Counted from the stretch's first letter, positions 17,017 to 24,808 are shown. The stretch: 64,000 nt of DNA from Aneurinibacillus uraniidurans (GCF_028471905.1 NZ_CP116902.1:1028501-1092500); one strand, 5' to 3'. A program made the numbers and translations. The notes: a model not told the origin generated them from the sequence alone.

Positions 17017-17709
17017 GTGGAACATAAACGAGCGAATGTTATGGCGAAATTTGATGAAATAGCAAGCAAGTATGATGAGCAGCGGAAAAAGTTGATTCCG
17101 TGCTTTGATGATTTTTATAGCATTGCAGTCTCAGCTGCCAAGACAGCGAATGATTCTCCGAATATCCTGGATGTAGGGGCGGGTACAGGGCTTCTTTCTG
17201 ATTTTGTAATGGAGAAATATCCGAAGGCATCCTTGACGCTTGTTGATATTTCTGAGAAAATGCTGGAAATGGCCCGAGTGCGATTTGAGAAGTATCCAAA
17301 TGTGACATACATTGTGGATGATTATACGAAGCATGACTTTACTGAAAAATTTGATGTCGTGATTTCTTCCCTTTCGATTCATCATTTAACAGATATGGAG
17401 AAGAAAAATTTATATGAGCGTATTTTCTCGTTATTGAAGGCAGATGGCGTATTCGTAAATGCGGATCAAGTTTTGGGCAGTACATCGTACATTGATGAGC
17501 TTTACAAAACAGACTGGAAGCAAAAAGTAGAGAACAGCGGACTGGCGAGACAGGAAATTATGTCCGCTTATGAAAGAACGAAGCTGGATAAAATGTCAAC
17601 GCTTGAAGAGCAGATTAGCTGGCTAAAAGAAGCTGGATTTTCGGATGTGGATTGCATGTATAAATATTTTAATTTTGTTGTTTTGTACGGCAGGAAATTA
17701 ATTGATTAA
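17017..17709 (+). CDS. Class I SAM-dependent methyltransferase
   Basis: A 230-residue Rossmann methyltransferase. Motif I is ILDVGAGTGLLSDFVMEKYP (about residues 49-68), motif II is LTLVDISEKML, and the motif IV region is FDVVISSLSIHHL. The substrate is not evident; small-molecule or tRNA-type acceptors are both possible. The GTG at 17017 is chosen because GGAGGGG ends six bases before it. The next gene starts 18 bases after the stop, so the two may be co-transcribed, but the neighbour gives no functional hint. Confidence 0.8.
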   Translation: MEHKRANVMAKFDEIASKYDEQRKKLIPCFDDFYSIAVSAAKTANDSPNILDVGAGTGLLSDFVMEKYPKASLTLVDISEKMLEMARVRFEKYPNVTYIVDDYTKHDFTEKFDVVISSLSIHHLTDMEKKNLYERIFSLLKADGVFVNADQVLGSTSYIDELYKTDWKQKVENSGLARQEIMSAYERTKLDKMSTLEEQISWLKEAGFSDVDCMYKYFNFVVLYGRKLID

Positions 17710-17727
17710 TAAGGAGCAAACATTGGG

Positions 17728-18276
17728 ATGCCTGTAACGTCATTCGTCATAATCAGTTTTCTTGTAGTGGCCGTAAGTACGGTAGCACTGCTGATGAGAA
17801 ATCCACTTGCTACGAAAGTAACTACCAGTAAAATAGCTGAAAAGTTGAAAGGGGCAGATTGGGTTCAAAATCACTGGAAAGCCGGATTATTTTTGTTCGG
17901 CATAAATGCCGGTCTTTTTTTCTTCACAGGCTTTCTGCTCTATTTGCTTATGTATTTTTTGGTTCCACTTTTCCACATTACCATTATGGTGGTGGCTGTA
18001 GTGGTAAGCCTTTTGTTTTGGAGTGTAGCTGGCGCATCGTGGAAGGGGACGAAAGGAAATCGGATTAAGGCTAGTGCGGTAGGAAGCAGCTTTTATGCAT
18101 TGCTCGCTTTGGGATTTGTGTATATGCTGATGACCTTGCAGCCGGCTTATCCAGGTGAAGACACGTTTATGCGTGCGATTGGCGTAATGTTTGGGATCAT
18201 TGTGGCCGTGACAGCGTTTGTCTCCTGCTTTCTGATTACCGGTTTTGCAGCTGGGAGAAAAACAAACAGCTTGTAG
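17728..18276 (+). CDS. Five-helix membrane protein of unknown function
   Basis: A 182-residue integral membrane protein with about five hydrophobic helices (near residues 3-23, 50-80, 84-104, 117-137 and 150-175) and a short positively charged tail. I do not recognise the family and see no catalytic motif. AAGGAGC precedes the ATG. It closes the segment before the tRNA cluster. Confidence 0.65.
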   Translation: MPVTSFVIISFLVVAVSTVALLMRNPLATKVTTSKIAEKLKGADWVQNHWKAGLFLFGINAGLFFFTGFLLYLLMYFLVPLFHITIMVVAVVVSLLFWSVAGASWKGTKGNRIKASAVGSSFYALLALGFVYMLMTLQPAYPGEDTFMRAIGVMFGIIVAVTAFVSCFLITGFAAGRKTNSL

Positions 18277-18318
18277 CGGCCTGCAGGTAGTATAGGTTAA
18301 TAATTTTTAAAAACATTC

Positions 18319-18347
18319 TTGACTGAGCAGGCTGGCTGATATAAAAT
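18319..18347 (+). promoter_or_regulatory. Promoter of the tRNA cluster
   Basis: TTGACT (18319-18324) and TAAAAT (18342-18347), 17 bases apart, lie 34 bases upstream of tRNA-Cys. Confidence 0.65.
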
Positions 18348-18380
18348 GAACCTTGTCGCTGAAATAAAAAACAGCATAAA

Positions 18381-18455
18381 GGGAGTATAGCCAAGTGGTA
18401 AGGCAAAGGTCTGCAAAACCTTTATTCCCCGGTTCAAATCCGGGTACTCCCTCCA
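18381..18455 (+). tRNA. tRNA-Cys (GCA)
   Basis: The acceptor arms GGGAGTA and TACTCCC pair fully. The anticodon loop reads CTGCAAA, giving GCA. The T-arm has GGTTCAAATCC, and the CCA tail is encoded at 18453-18455. Confidence 0.96.
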
Positions 18456-18463
18456 TACAGCCT

Positions 18464-18546
18464 GCGGTCGTGGTGGAATTGGCAGACACGCTATCTTGAG
18501 GGGGTAGTGATCTATGATCGTGCGAGTTCGAGTCTCGCCGACCGCA
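18464..18546 (+). tRNA. tRNA-Leu (GAG)
   Basis: A class II tRNA with acceptor arms GCGGTCG and CGACCGC, anticodon GAG in CTTGAGG, a long variable arm and the T-arm GAGTTCGAGTCTC. No CCA is encoded. Confidence 0.95.
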
Positions 18547-18561
18547 TCCGTATTCATTTAC

Positions 18562-18635
18562 GGACTCATAGCTCAGTTGGTTAGAGCGCTACGTTGACAT
18601 CGTAGAGGTCGCTGGTTCGAATCCAGTTGAGTCCA
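18562..18635 (+). tRNA. tRNA-Val (GAC), attachment site of the island
   Basis: Acceptor arms GGACTCA and TGAGTCC, anticodon stem CTACG/CGTAG, loop TTGACAT (anticodon GAC) and T-arm GGTTCGAATCC. The gene is complete, but its part from the anticodon loop on (18594-18640) is repeated exactly at 23926-23972. The present 3' half was therefore probably supplied by an integrated element. Confidence 0.95.
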
Positions 18636-18640
18636 TCATA
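18594..18640 (+). repeat. attL: left 47-bp direct repeat
   Basis: Runs from TTGACATCG to CCATCATA and is identical to 23926-23972. It covers the anticodon loop, variable region, T-arm and acceptor strand of tRNA-Val plus five further bases. Confidence 0.9.
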
Positions 18641-18652
18641 TGCAGTAGAGAT

Positions 18653-18680
18653 TAAAGCCTTATTTTATAAGGCTTTTTTT
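18653..18680 (+). terminator. Terminator after the tRNA cluster (island-borne)
   Basis: AAAGCCTTA and TAAGGCTTT form a perfect stem with a four-base loop, followed by T's. Confidence 0.85.
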
Positions 18681-18736
18681 CATGTTTACAAATGTACACC
18701 TTTGCAAACAGAAATGGTAGCAGAGGGGCTTTGACT

Positions 18737-19259
18737 ATGAAAACATTCGCTTATATTCGTGTATCCAGTAAAGATCAGAATCCAGACAGACAAAAGTATG
18801 GGATGTTGCAGCTAGGAATAAATGAACGTGACATATTCATGACAGAGAGAGTGGAAAAGACTTCAATCGCCAACAGTATCAAGCGTTGAAGCAGTGCCTG
18901 CGTGAGGGGGCCTGCTTTATACCAAGTCCATTGATCGATTCGGACGGAACAGTAAAGAGATAAAGCGAGAATGGGAGTACATCACACAGGATATTAAAGC
19001 CGACATAAAGGTTTTGGATATACCGCTACTGGACACGACACAGCACAAGGAATTGCGGTTGCGAAGGCACAAGGGAAACATCTGGGCAGACCACAAATGA
19101 ACCTGGATATACTGAGCAAAGAACAGAGGGAAATGCTAGGACCCAATTATGAGAAATGGCAAAGCAAAGAGATAACCGCTGTCTAGTTTATGGACATGTT
19201 AGGGCTGAAAAAATACATTCTACAAAGTCGTGAAGGAATACGGACAGTCGTTGATATAA
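18737..19259 (+). pseudogene. Serine recombinase (resolvase/invertase), broken
   Basis: The start MKTFAYIRVSSKDQNPDRQ carries the catalytic serine motif YxRVSS of the resolvase/invertase family. The frame then breaks after about 50 codons. Further pieces lie in other frames: TKSIDRFGRNSKEI, then GIAVAKAQGKHLGRPQ (the typical end of the catalytic region), a C-terminal HTH-like stretch with an internal stop (ITAV-stop-FMDMLG), and FYKVVKEYGQSLI before the stop at 19257-19259. There is also an internal deletion before GIAVAK. Several frameshifts and a stop make it inactive. It lies just inside the left repeat and may be a relic of the element's own or a nested mobile element's recombinase. Confidence 0.85.
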
Positions 19260-19272
19260 CGGCTGTTTTTTA
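19242..19272 (+). terminator. Terminator at the end of the recombinase relic
   Basis: ACAGTCGTT and AACGGCTGT (one mismatch) close a five-base loop and are followed by TTTTT. Confidence 0.7.
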
Positions 19273-19641
19273 GTTGGAGAAAGGACGCGGATGCCATAAC
19301 ACATCATAACGGACACCTAGCAAGCCTATAGAACGTTCCGAATTTCTAAGTGTCTCGTTCTTCTATTGAAGTGTACAAGCCATTCTGTGAGACGCTAGAT
19401 GAAATATAACTTTTATCTACAATAAAGGGTTGAGAAACCCTTATTTTTATTGGCTTTTTAAAGGGTTAATTCCGGAAAAGGGGGGTGTTTTACATTTTTT
19501 TAAATGTTTTTATTCCTGCTTATGCTCGAAGTACACCCGTTCCCGCAATCAACTCAAAAATTCCAACTGATTAAATTTCCTATAAATGGTATGATGGTAA
19601 TTGGATGAAAGGATTGGTTTATTGTGTAAGGTGGTGTGTAG
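19260..19641. other. Gene-free stretch inside the island
   Basis: I see no gene. It holds one AAGGGTT/AACCCTT hairpin with a T-rich tail near 19424-19450 (a likely terminator) and otherwise AT-rich sequence leading to the next small gene. Confidence 0.6.
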
Positions 19642-19980
19642 ATGTTCAGAAAGAAGTGGCTATTATTTCTTTTCTTCCTTATTCCATTCACTTTTATAGG
19701 CATGTCCGCTGATTTCTATTTGGGGTCAGGAATTGGTTATTTTATTGTGTTGTGTGCATTTATAATAATAACCTTTTTTCAATCATCTATTAGAAATATG
19801 TTGCTTTTAAATTTCTTATCGTTTTTAAGTTCATTCGTATTTAATAGGTTCTTGCTTCAAGGTACAGAATCTTACTTTAAACCTTTTACATCAGGAACGT
19901 TAGTAGTTGTTGAATCATGTCTTTGGTTGATTCCCCAGCTCCTGATTTTTAGTATCAAAACGGTGAAGCAAAATGGATAG
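19642..19980 (+). CDS. Small four-helix membrane protein, island
   Basis: A 112-residue, very hydrophobic protein with about four transmembrane helices (near residues 6-26, 30-47, 51-73 and 82-104) and a short basic tail (KTVKQNG). No family is recognised. AAGGTGGTG precedes the ATG. The base composition and the run of Phe and Leu codons ending in T/A fit the AT-rich island. It could be a membrane-acting immunity protein or a simple unknown; the sequence does not decide. Confidence 0.55.
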   Translation: MFRKKWLLFLFFLIPFTFIGMSADFYLGSGIGYFIVLCAFIIITFFQSSIRNMLLLNFLSFLSSFVFNRFLLQGTESYFKPFTSGTLVVVESCLWLIPQLLIFSIKTVKQNG

Positions 19981-20294
19981 AGAATAATTTTATTCGAGAT
20001 GGGGCAGCTATATGTACATCGTTATATGCAGATGCTTTGATTTATTGGATAAACAACTACAGATTTAAGGAGAGAAAAGCGGTAGCGGAAATTGTAGAGC
20101 AGCCTGACGTTGTGTCAAGAAAGACAATTTTCTTTTAGTTGTGAGTAGATAGTACATAGTTTGTAAGGTAAATCTTTATAGGAGAATGTGTACTGTTTTT
20201 GGTTTAGATAGTGTAAAGAGATAATAGTGGAAGAATGATTTTATTGAATAACAAAGCTTAGCACCTTATCTACATAAGGGATGGTGATAATTTG
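19981..20294. other. Island spacer with a possible gene remnant
   Basis: No complete gene. A + strand frame without a start codon is open from about 19953 to a stop at 20136-20138 (containing GAAICTSLYADALIYWINN and RKAVAEIVEQPDVV). It overlaps the end of the previous gene and may be the tail of a truncated gene. The rest is AT-rich sequence. Confidence 0.4.
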
Positions 20295-21002
20295 ATGAAT
20301 AAAACAAGGGTCATACCTGAGCCACATAGATATGCGGTTTGTGCTCCTGCTGATATACCGATTAAGACTTTTTACAAGGGAGTTTTTGATGAAGTTTTTA
20401 TTTTTCTTCATCCCTTCATCAAACCAATAACAATTGATATAGAATCATTTTACCCAGATACATATCCCTGTAAAAATGATGTTATTAGAACATGTGAATT
20501 GATTACATGGACAGAGTTTTTAAAGTTGTCATGTATTAGAGATTTTCGCCAGTTAGACATTGGATTACGCACAATGATTTTGGGGTTGCGAAAGCAATTT
20601 GCAAATGAGCACCTTGCTAAGGTAATCAAAGATACTTGTGAACAAAAGAAATTAGTTCCACCAACAGAAGGTTGTCTACCAGAGTTGTTGACGAATAGAT
20701 TGTTACAAGCAGTAAAGAATGAGGGGCATGATTGGTTCTGGGTGGGAGATGAGTTTTGCACAGAACGAAAGCTAGAGTACATTGATGATTTAGTTAAGGA
20801 TAATGACCCATTTGGAAATCAACATTTAAACCTTTTTACACACGATAATAAAATCTTATTTACAACTCATTGGGATAGTCACTTTTCAATGGTATGTTCA
20901 GACAAAGACACAATAAATAAAATTGTTGATTACTGTAACTTAGAAGGTTTTTATTGTGATGAGCAAACTGAAATTTATTGGAGTTGTCAAGATGAGCAAT
21001 AG
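20295..21002 (+). CDS. DUF2711-type protein, island
   Basis: A 235-residue soluble, acidic protein. The C-terminal stretch TTHWDSHFSMVCSD followed by VDYCNLEGFYCDEQTEIYWS matches my memory of the DUF2711 family found in Bacillus species, which has no established function and is often found among immunity-like genes. A conserved early motif FLHPFIKPITI also fits. No signal peptide or membrane segment is seen. GGGATGGTGAT precedes the ATG at 20295, with an adjacent TTG at 20292 as alternative. The next genes run in the same direction with short gaps. Confidence 0.6.
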   Translation: MNKTRVIPEPHRYAVCAPADIPIKTFYKGVFDEVFIFLHPFIKPITIDIESFYPDTYPCKNDVIRTCELITWTEFLKLSCIRDFRQLDIGLRTMILGLRKQFANEHLAKVIKDTCEQKKLVPPTEGCLPELLTNRLLQAVKNEGHDWFWVGDEFCTERKLEYIDDLVKDNDPFGNQHLNLFTHDNKILFTTHWDSHFSMVCSDKDTINKIVDYCNLEGFYCDEQTEIYWSCQDEQ

Positions 21003-21122
21003 AAATAATGGAAAAAAGCTCAAAACAAGTCGGTCATATATAGAGGTTGGCTTCTTTATTACCTTTACGTGTTAAGTACCGAATCAAAGCACGATTTTAT
21101 TAATGATATTAGAGAGGGTCTT

Positions 21123-21680
21123 ATGGGAAAAGAATTTGAGTTAAGAATCTTGAAGCAGTATTGGTTAGGTGACGAATCAGAAGATTTATGCTCACATGGA
21201 GAAATAGTTCTGCGTGTAAGAAATTTAATGATTTCAAGTGAAGAAGATGGGGAATGGAATATATCTGAATCTGCACTGGCTTTGTTAAGGACAGTAGTTG
21301 CAGATTTTCCATGTGACCAAATTCCAAAGTATTACGTTGAGGGAATACAGGATGAAGAGTACCTTATCTTTCATTGTGGATGCTATATGATGTTTTGTCC
21401 AATGAATATAGGGTGGCAAGTCAAGCATGAAAATGCTCATGTATTATTAACAGACTTCAAGAAAAATGAAGGTTCAATTAAATTCCATAATTTAGAGATC
21501 AAAGTTCCATTATCTATTTATGCTAATGAGATTTACACCTTCGCAATAGAAGCCAAGCAATTGTATGAAGGTCACCAAAAGAAACTCATAGATAATGAAT
21601 TGTTTCAAGGGCAATACCATCAGTTTTGGGAAGAATACAATGAACTATTAGAGCAAGTCAAAACGATAGTAAATACATGA
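21123..21680 (+). CDS. Small acidic protein of unknown function, island
   Basis: A 185-residue soluble protein starting MGKEFELRILKQYWLGDESE and continuing DLCSHGEIVLRV. I recall similar uncharacterised Bacillus proteins with this MGKEFEL..YW..DLCSHG opening, but no function. AGAGAGGG four bases upstream supports the ATG at 21123; the same frame is open further upstream. The stop overlaps the ATG of the next frame (ATGA at 21677), suggesting coupled translation. The domain size and acidic character resemble immunity proteins of polymorphic toxin systems, which is inference only. Confidence 0.55.
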   Translation: MGKEFELRILKQYWLGDESEDLCSHGEIVLRVRNLMISSEEDGEWNISESALALLRTVVADFPCDQIPKYYVEGIQDEEYLIFHCGCYMMFCPMNIGWQVKHENAHVLLTDFKKNEGSIKFHNLEIKVPLSIYANEIYTFAIEAKQLYEGHQKKLIDNELFQGQYHQFWEEYNELLEQVKTIVNT

Positions 21681-21709
21681 AAGAGCAATTTTATGGCGGT
21701 GAAAATGAA

Positions 21710-22153
21710 ATGGAAACATGGAAATATTCCACAACGGCTGATTACTTTGATTTACTGGATTTTCATGATGCCTTAGTAGAAAAAATAGAGGTAAATAAAG
21801 GTGAAATAACCGTTGATATAGAATCAATCAACATTCTACCGCATCATCCGCTTAATCCCTTTGATGTTGCTAAAAATACTGATAAATGTCGTTTAGTATT
21901 TGTCGAACCAATCAAAAATGAAGCTATATACTTTAACAACGATAATATACCACAACGAATCGAATGTACTAATTTCAAAGAATTGGAAATTATGAAATTT
22001 GACTGTAAACAGCACTTTGAATACTATTTGTATGAAATATTCGGTTCAGCCAATGGGTTTTGTGAGTGGAAAGTGGTAGCAAAAGGATTTTACCTTTACT
22101 GGAACGATTTCGTGGCAGATGCTTGGTTTGTTAATTGGAATAAGGATACATAA
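21710..22153 (+). CDS. Immunity-like protein with FHDA motif, island
   Basis: A 147-residue acidic protein beginning METWKYSTTADYFDLLDFHD. The FHDA..EKIEV opening followed by alternating beta strands resembles small beta-rich immunity-type proteins (for example the Imm50-like group), but I cannot assign it firmly. The frame is open back to an ATG at 21677 that overlaps the previous stop. I prefer 21710, which has GGCGGTGA upstream. No membrane segment or catalytic motif is seen. Confidence 0.5.
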   Translation: METWKYSTTADYFDLLDFHDALVEKIEVNKGEITVDIESINILPHHPLNPFDVAKNTDKCRLVFVEPIKNEAIYFNNDNIPQRIECTNFKELEIMKFDCKQHFEYYLYEIFGSANGFCEWKVVAKGFYLYWNDFVADAWFVNWNKDT

Positions 22154-22155
22154 AA

Positions 22156-22185
22156 CAAGGATTTTGTTCAACTAACGGGCAGTTT
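22156..22185. repeat. Short intergenic hairpin repeat, copy 1
   Basis: TTTTGTTCAACTAACGGGCA followed by GTTTAACTT. The GTTCAACT and AGTTTAAC arms can pair. It is similar to 22661-22690. Such ACTAACGG hairpins look like the small dispersed repeats I know from Bacillus genomes. Confidence 0.4.
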
Positions 22186-22258
22186 AACTTAATTAGGTAA
22201 TACCGAAAATGTAGTTATAATAGAGTTTAAATAAAGGTTCATAGGAGTGAAGTGAGAT

Positions 22259-22609
22259 ATGAAACCAATTGTATATAATGGGTTTCCACTTATGATGGAA
22301 ACAGAAACTGATGGATATATTTATGGCGAAATCACTGACCACTTTAATTTTGATTATGAGGAAGATGAGAGTTGTACGTCAGGAGATGGATTTGTTCAAG
22401 CACCCGATGGGAGCAGGGCGGGAATTATATGGGGAGTTGAAGAAGAACCATATTTATCAGTTTGTATTGAGTCAGAAGAAGATAGATGGGGAGTTTACAA
22501 TGTAGGCTTTGTTAAGCCTATAAAAACGATTGATGACTTAATATTCAATTTCAAAACAGTGTTACCATTAATTAAAGGGGCGTACAACAGTGCAAAGTTT
22601 GATAAATAA
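22259..22609 (+). CDS. Small acidic protein of unknown function, island
   Basis: A 116-residue, strongly acidic protein (MKPIVYNGFPLMMETETDGY, then DGFVQAPDGSRAGIIWGVEE and a helical C-terminus). It has a mixed beta-strand and loop character and lacks a signal peptide or membrane helix. The family is not recognised. AGGAGTGAAGTGAG precedes the ATG. It follows the same-direction run of island genes, separated by about 100 bases containing a short hairpin repeat. An immunity role is a guess from company and size. Confidence 0.5.
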   Translation: MKPIVYNGFPLMMETETDGYIYGEITDHFNFDYEEDESCTSGDGFVQAPDGSRAGIIWGVEEEPYLSVCIESEEDRWGVYNVGFVKPIKTIDDLIFNFKTVLPLIKGAYNSAKFDK

Positions 22610-22660
22610 AAATCTGGCGTTAAAGACCAACAGTTAGTTCTAGACAATAAAGATAATAAC

Positions 22661-22690
22661 TTTGTTGAACTAACGGAAATCGATAGTTAA
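22661..22690. repeat. Short intergenic hairpin repeat, copy 2
   Basis: CTTTGTTGAACTAACGGAAA followed by TCGATAGTTAA. TTGAACT and AGTTAA-type arms can pair. It is a relative of 22156-22185, placed again in a gap between island genes. Confidence 0.4.
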
Positions 22691-22725
22691 ATCAAAGAGC
22701 ATTTTTATAGGAGACGAAAGAAGCT

Positions 22726-23076
22726 TTGATTAATATTAAAGATGAATTTTTGAAAAGAACGATTGATTGGCAAAAAAAATTAAATGAAGATGAATGGTTT
22801 TTTTCCAGATTATATGAGAATTTAACAAATGACCTAACGCCTGAAGAGTGTTTTAGTTTAATACCGCAGGCAGTTGACCTAACTCTGGAACAAACTGATG
22901 AATTTTTATGCGGTGAGTGTTTTGAGTATGTACTTGGTCTAGGTGTGGATTCCAACACAACTGAACTCAATCCTTACTTAGATAAAAATTGGGACACTTT
23001 AAATGAGCATGTCTCATCTTTTGGTGATTATCATAAGCATCGAGTTGCAGAATTAAAGCGTTATTACAGAAGGTAA
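22726..23076 (+). CDS. Small helical protein of unknown function, island
   Basis: A 116-residue protein with predicted helical character and two close cysteines (EFLCGECFEYVL). The start is a TTG at 22726 with TAGGAGAC about ten bases upstream. No homologue is recognised. Acidic N- and basic C-terminus (HKHRVAELKRYYRR). It could be an immunity protein, as it stands in the run of similar-sized genes, but no toxin gene lies next to it. Confidence 0.5.
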   Translation: MINIKDEFLKRTIDWQKKLNEDEWFFSRLYENLTNDLTPEECFSLIPQAVDLTLEQTDEFLCGECFEYVLGLGVDSNTTELNPYLDKNWDTLNEHVSSFGDYHKHRVAELKRYYRR

Positions 23077-23131
23077 CAAGCCATGTAGATAAAACATGGA
23101 TTTAATTGAAACAGAAGGAAGATGAATATGC

Positions 23132-23410
23132 GTGGCAATCTGTATTGAATTTAGATTAATTGAAGTCAATGCTACAATAGCGAGATACCAGTACGGTCAA
23201 TGTATGAAAGAACTTGATGGAACTTTTGAAGTAGATATTCCAAAATTGATTTCAGGGGAAATATCTAAAGACACACCAATGGATGAAGTTGTCCGTTTGT
23301 TGCCATCTAAGTATATGAATCAATCAATGGCAAATCGAGCGTTCAGCAAGATATATAAATATTATTTGGAAAACAAAGGTTATCCGTCCGAAGGTGGCTA
23401 TTATGCTTAA
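23132..23410 (+). CDS. Small protein of unknown function, island
   Basis: A 92-residue protein. The segment YQYGQCMKELDGTFEVDIP followed by the C-terminal YKYYLENKGYPSEGGYYA looks like a compact conserved family that I have seen among uncharacterised Bacillus proteins, but I cannot name it. The start is a GTG at 23132; two ATGs just upstream are in another frame that soon stops, so the start is uncertain. It is the last gene of the island run. Confidence 0.45.
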   Translation: MAICIEFRLIEVNATIARYQYGQCMKELDGTFEVDIPKLISGEISKDTPMDEVVRLLPSKYMNQSMANRAFSKIYKYYLENKGYPSEGGYYA

Positions 23411-23925
23411 ATAAAAGAGAAGTTCTACCCATAAGAAATCCCTACCGCATATAAGAGGGATAGAAGTCAAAATCCTTTAGCGATTCATCAAAGATGCTAT
23501 TCTCAAAAACGATATAGATTTTTTTAATCCTAACTACTCTTAATGAGTGGCTTTTTTTGTCTTCTATAGCATGGTGGGGGGGGAATGAAGTTTTGATGAT
23601 ATGCTTGATTTTCTTGTATAAGGCATAACAGATGTGTAAACACCTCATGAAAATTTTTTCAATTCGTTTCGATTATAGTATGCTATTTTGATATAAATTG
23701 TTTGTGTGTATATCATTTTTTTATATTAGTAACATTTCTTATACTTGCTTAATTAGATTATTTTTAAGAGCGATTTATGGTTACAAATTGGTTACGAACT
23801 AAAAATAATAATAAGTAACAAACTAGAAATAATAAAAAGTAAAAGATAGAAAACGTCTTGATATTACTGGATTTATGGAACCTATAAATAATGAGAAAAT
23901 AATAAAAAAAACGTAGTGTTCGGTT

Positions 23926-23972
23926 TTGACATCGTAGAGGTCGCTGGTTCGAATCCAGTTGAGTCCATCATA
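23926..23972 (+). repeat. attR: right 47-bp direct repeat (tRNA-Val 3' fragment)
   Basis: An exact copy of 18594-18640, from the anticodon loop to five bases past the acceptor stem, without the 5' half of the tRNA. This marks the right junction; it probably is the original 3' end of tRNA-Val. Confidence 0.9.
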
Positions 23973-23980
23973 CGCAATGG

Positions 23981-24014
23981 AAAAGGAGCCTACTAGTAGG
24001 CTCCTTTTGTTTTT
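23981..24014. terminator. Terminator beyond attR (presumed original tRNA terminator)
   Basis: AAAAGGAGCCTAC pairs perfectly with GTAGGCTCCTTTT and a T-rich tail follows. It can also serve the convergent amidohydrolase gene. Confidence 0.85.
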
Positions 24015-24061
24015 GTGTACTAAATGTGTGGAATCATCGATTCCTGTTAGCGCAATAGCCG

Positions 24062-24808
24062 TTATCTTAAATACCATTTAATCGCATTCTTATATAAAAC
24101 ATTTTCGGCTTGTTCTTCTTCAAGAGTGTTGTAAATCAGTTCAATATCAGAATGATTATACGGTCTCTTTGCCCTCGTTGATGGTAAGTCCGTTCCAAAC
24201 ATTAAAGCATCTGGATTTACCGAATAAATCGAACGGATAGCCTGTTCTACATGAAGTTCAACCCTACCAAAGCCCGTCGCTTTAACCCTAACACCGTTGT
24301 CTACTAAAGCTAGGAGATGTTTAAATCCTTCTTTTGATAAACCCAAATGGTCTATCGAAACAGCAGGAAGAACTTTCAATGTTGATGCAATTTCAGGTAA
24401 AGAACTAGAGTCAATATATAATTCTGCGTGCCAGCCTACTAACTCATACACCCTTCTTGCAAAGTAGTCTAAACGAGATATATCTTCTGAGCCTCCTCGC
24501 TTGACATTAAAACGAATTGCTCTAACACCATAGTTATCAAGTTTTATGATTTCTTCATCCGATGTATCATGAGGCAATTGAGTTACACCAACAAAATTCA
24601 CACCGAGTTTTTGTAGGGAGTCAATCAAATAAGATTGGTCAAATCCTTGAAACGAGCCAGATACTATTGCACCCCCTTTACTATGTAGATCCTGCACATT
24701 ATTTAGATAGTCTTGGCAGGTAAAAGGATTCGGTAAAAATCCTTGATTTTCTAGTAAAGGAAAACGGGGATCAATGATATGCAAATGGGTATCAAATATG
24801 GTACGCAT
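24062..24808 (-). CDS. Amidohydrolase-2 family metal-dependent hydrolase
   Basis: A 248-residue TIM-barrel hydrolase of the amidohydrolase 2 family (LigI/2-pyrone-4,6-dicarboxylate lactonase relatives). The N-terminal FDTHLHIIDPRFPL gives the HxH metal motif. SIDHLGLS supplies the mid-barrel histidine, and MFGTDLPSTR the C-terminal aspartate. The substrate is probably a lactone or amide, but it is not defined by sequence. AAAGGAAAG precedes the start. It lies just outside the island junction, and its codon use looks more AT-rich than that of the permease gene that precedes it on the same strand. Whether the two are one operon is unclear (57-base gap). Confidence 0.8.
   Translation of the reverse strand: MRTIFDTHLHIIDPRFPLLENQGFLPNPFTCQDYLNNVQDLHSKGGAIVSGSFQGFDQSYLIDSLQKLGVNFVGVTQLPHDTSDEEIIKLDNYGVRAIRFNVKRGGSEDISRLDYFARRVYELVGWHAELYIDSSSLPEIASTLKVLPAVSIDHLGLSKEGFKHLLALVDNGVRVKATGFGRVELHVEQAIRSIYSVNPDALMFGTDLPSTRAKRPYNHSDIELIYNTLEEEQAENVLYKNAIKWYLR

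Larger units (their letters stand above)
18594..23972. mobile_element. 5.3 kb genomic island integrated in tRNA-Val
   Basis: The island is bounded by a perfect 47-bp direct repeat that runs from the tRNA-Val anticodon loop past its 3' end. Inside, the DNA is visibly richer in A and T than the flanks. The gene content is foreign in style: a broken serine recombinase next to the left end and six to seven small unknown proteins. No tyrosine integrase is present, although the repeat is typical of that class, so the element looks stranded or was mobilised in trans. The right repeat is followed by the presumed original tRNA terminator (23981-24014). Confidence 0.85.
23411..24061. other. Gene-poor right end of the island and junction
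   Basis: I see no convincing gene. The stretch holds a likely terminator at 23529-23557 (CTACTC/GAGTGG plus T's), about 350 bases of very AT-rich sequence, the right attachment repeat (23926-23972) and a terminator (23981-24014). Short minus-strand frames here cross the repeat and are not credible. Confidence 0.6.

Noticed and set aside
18594-23972. Prophage or plasmid-derived element
   Set aside because: No structural, replication, packaging or conjugation genes are visible in the island; it is described only as an integrated island.
23823-24077. A - strand frame of 84 codons at the island's right end
   Set aside because: It reads through the antisense of the tRNA-Val fragment and a terminator, so it cannot be a real gene.
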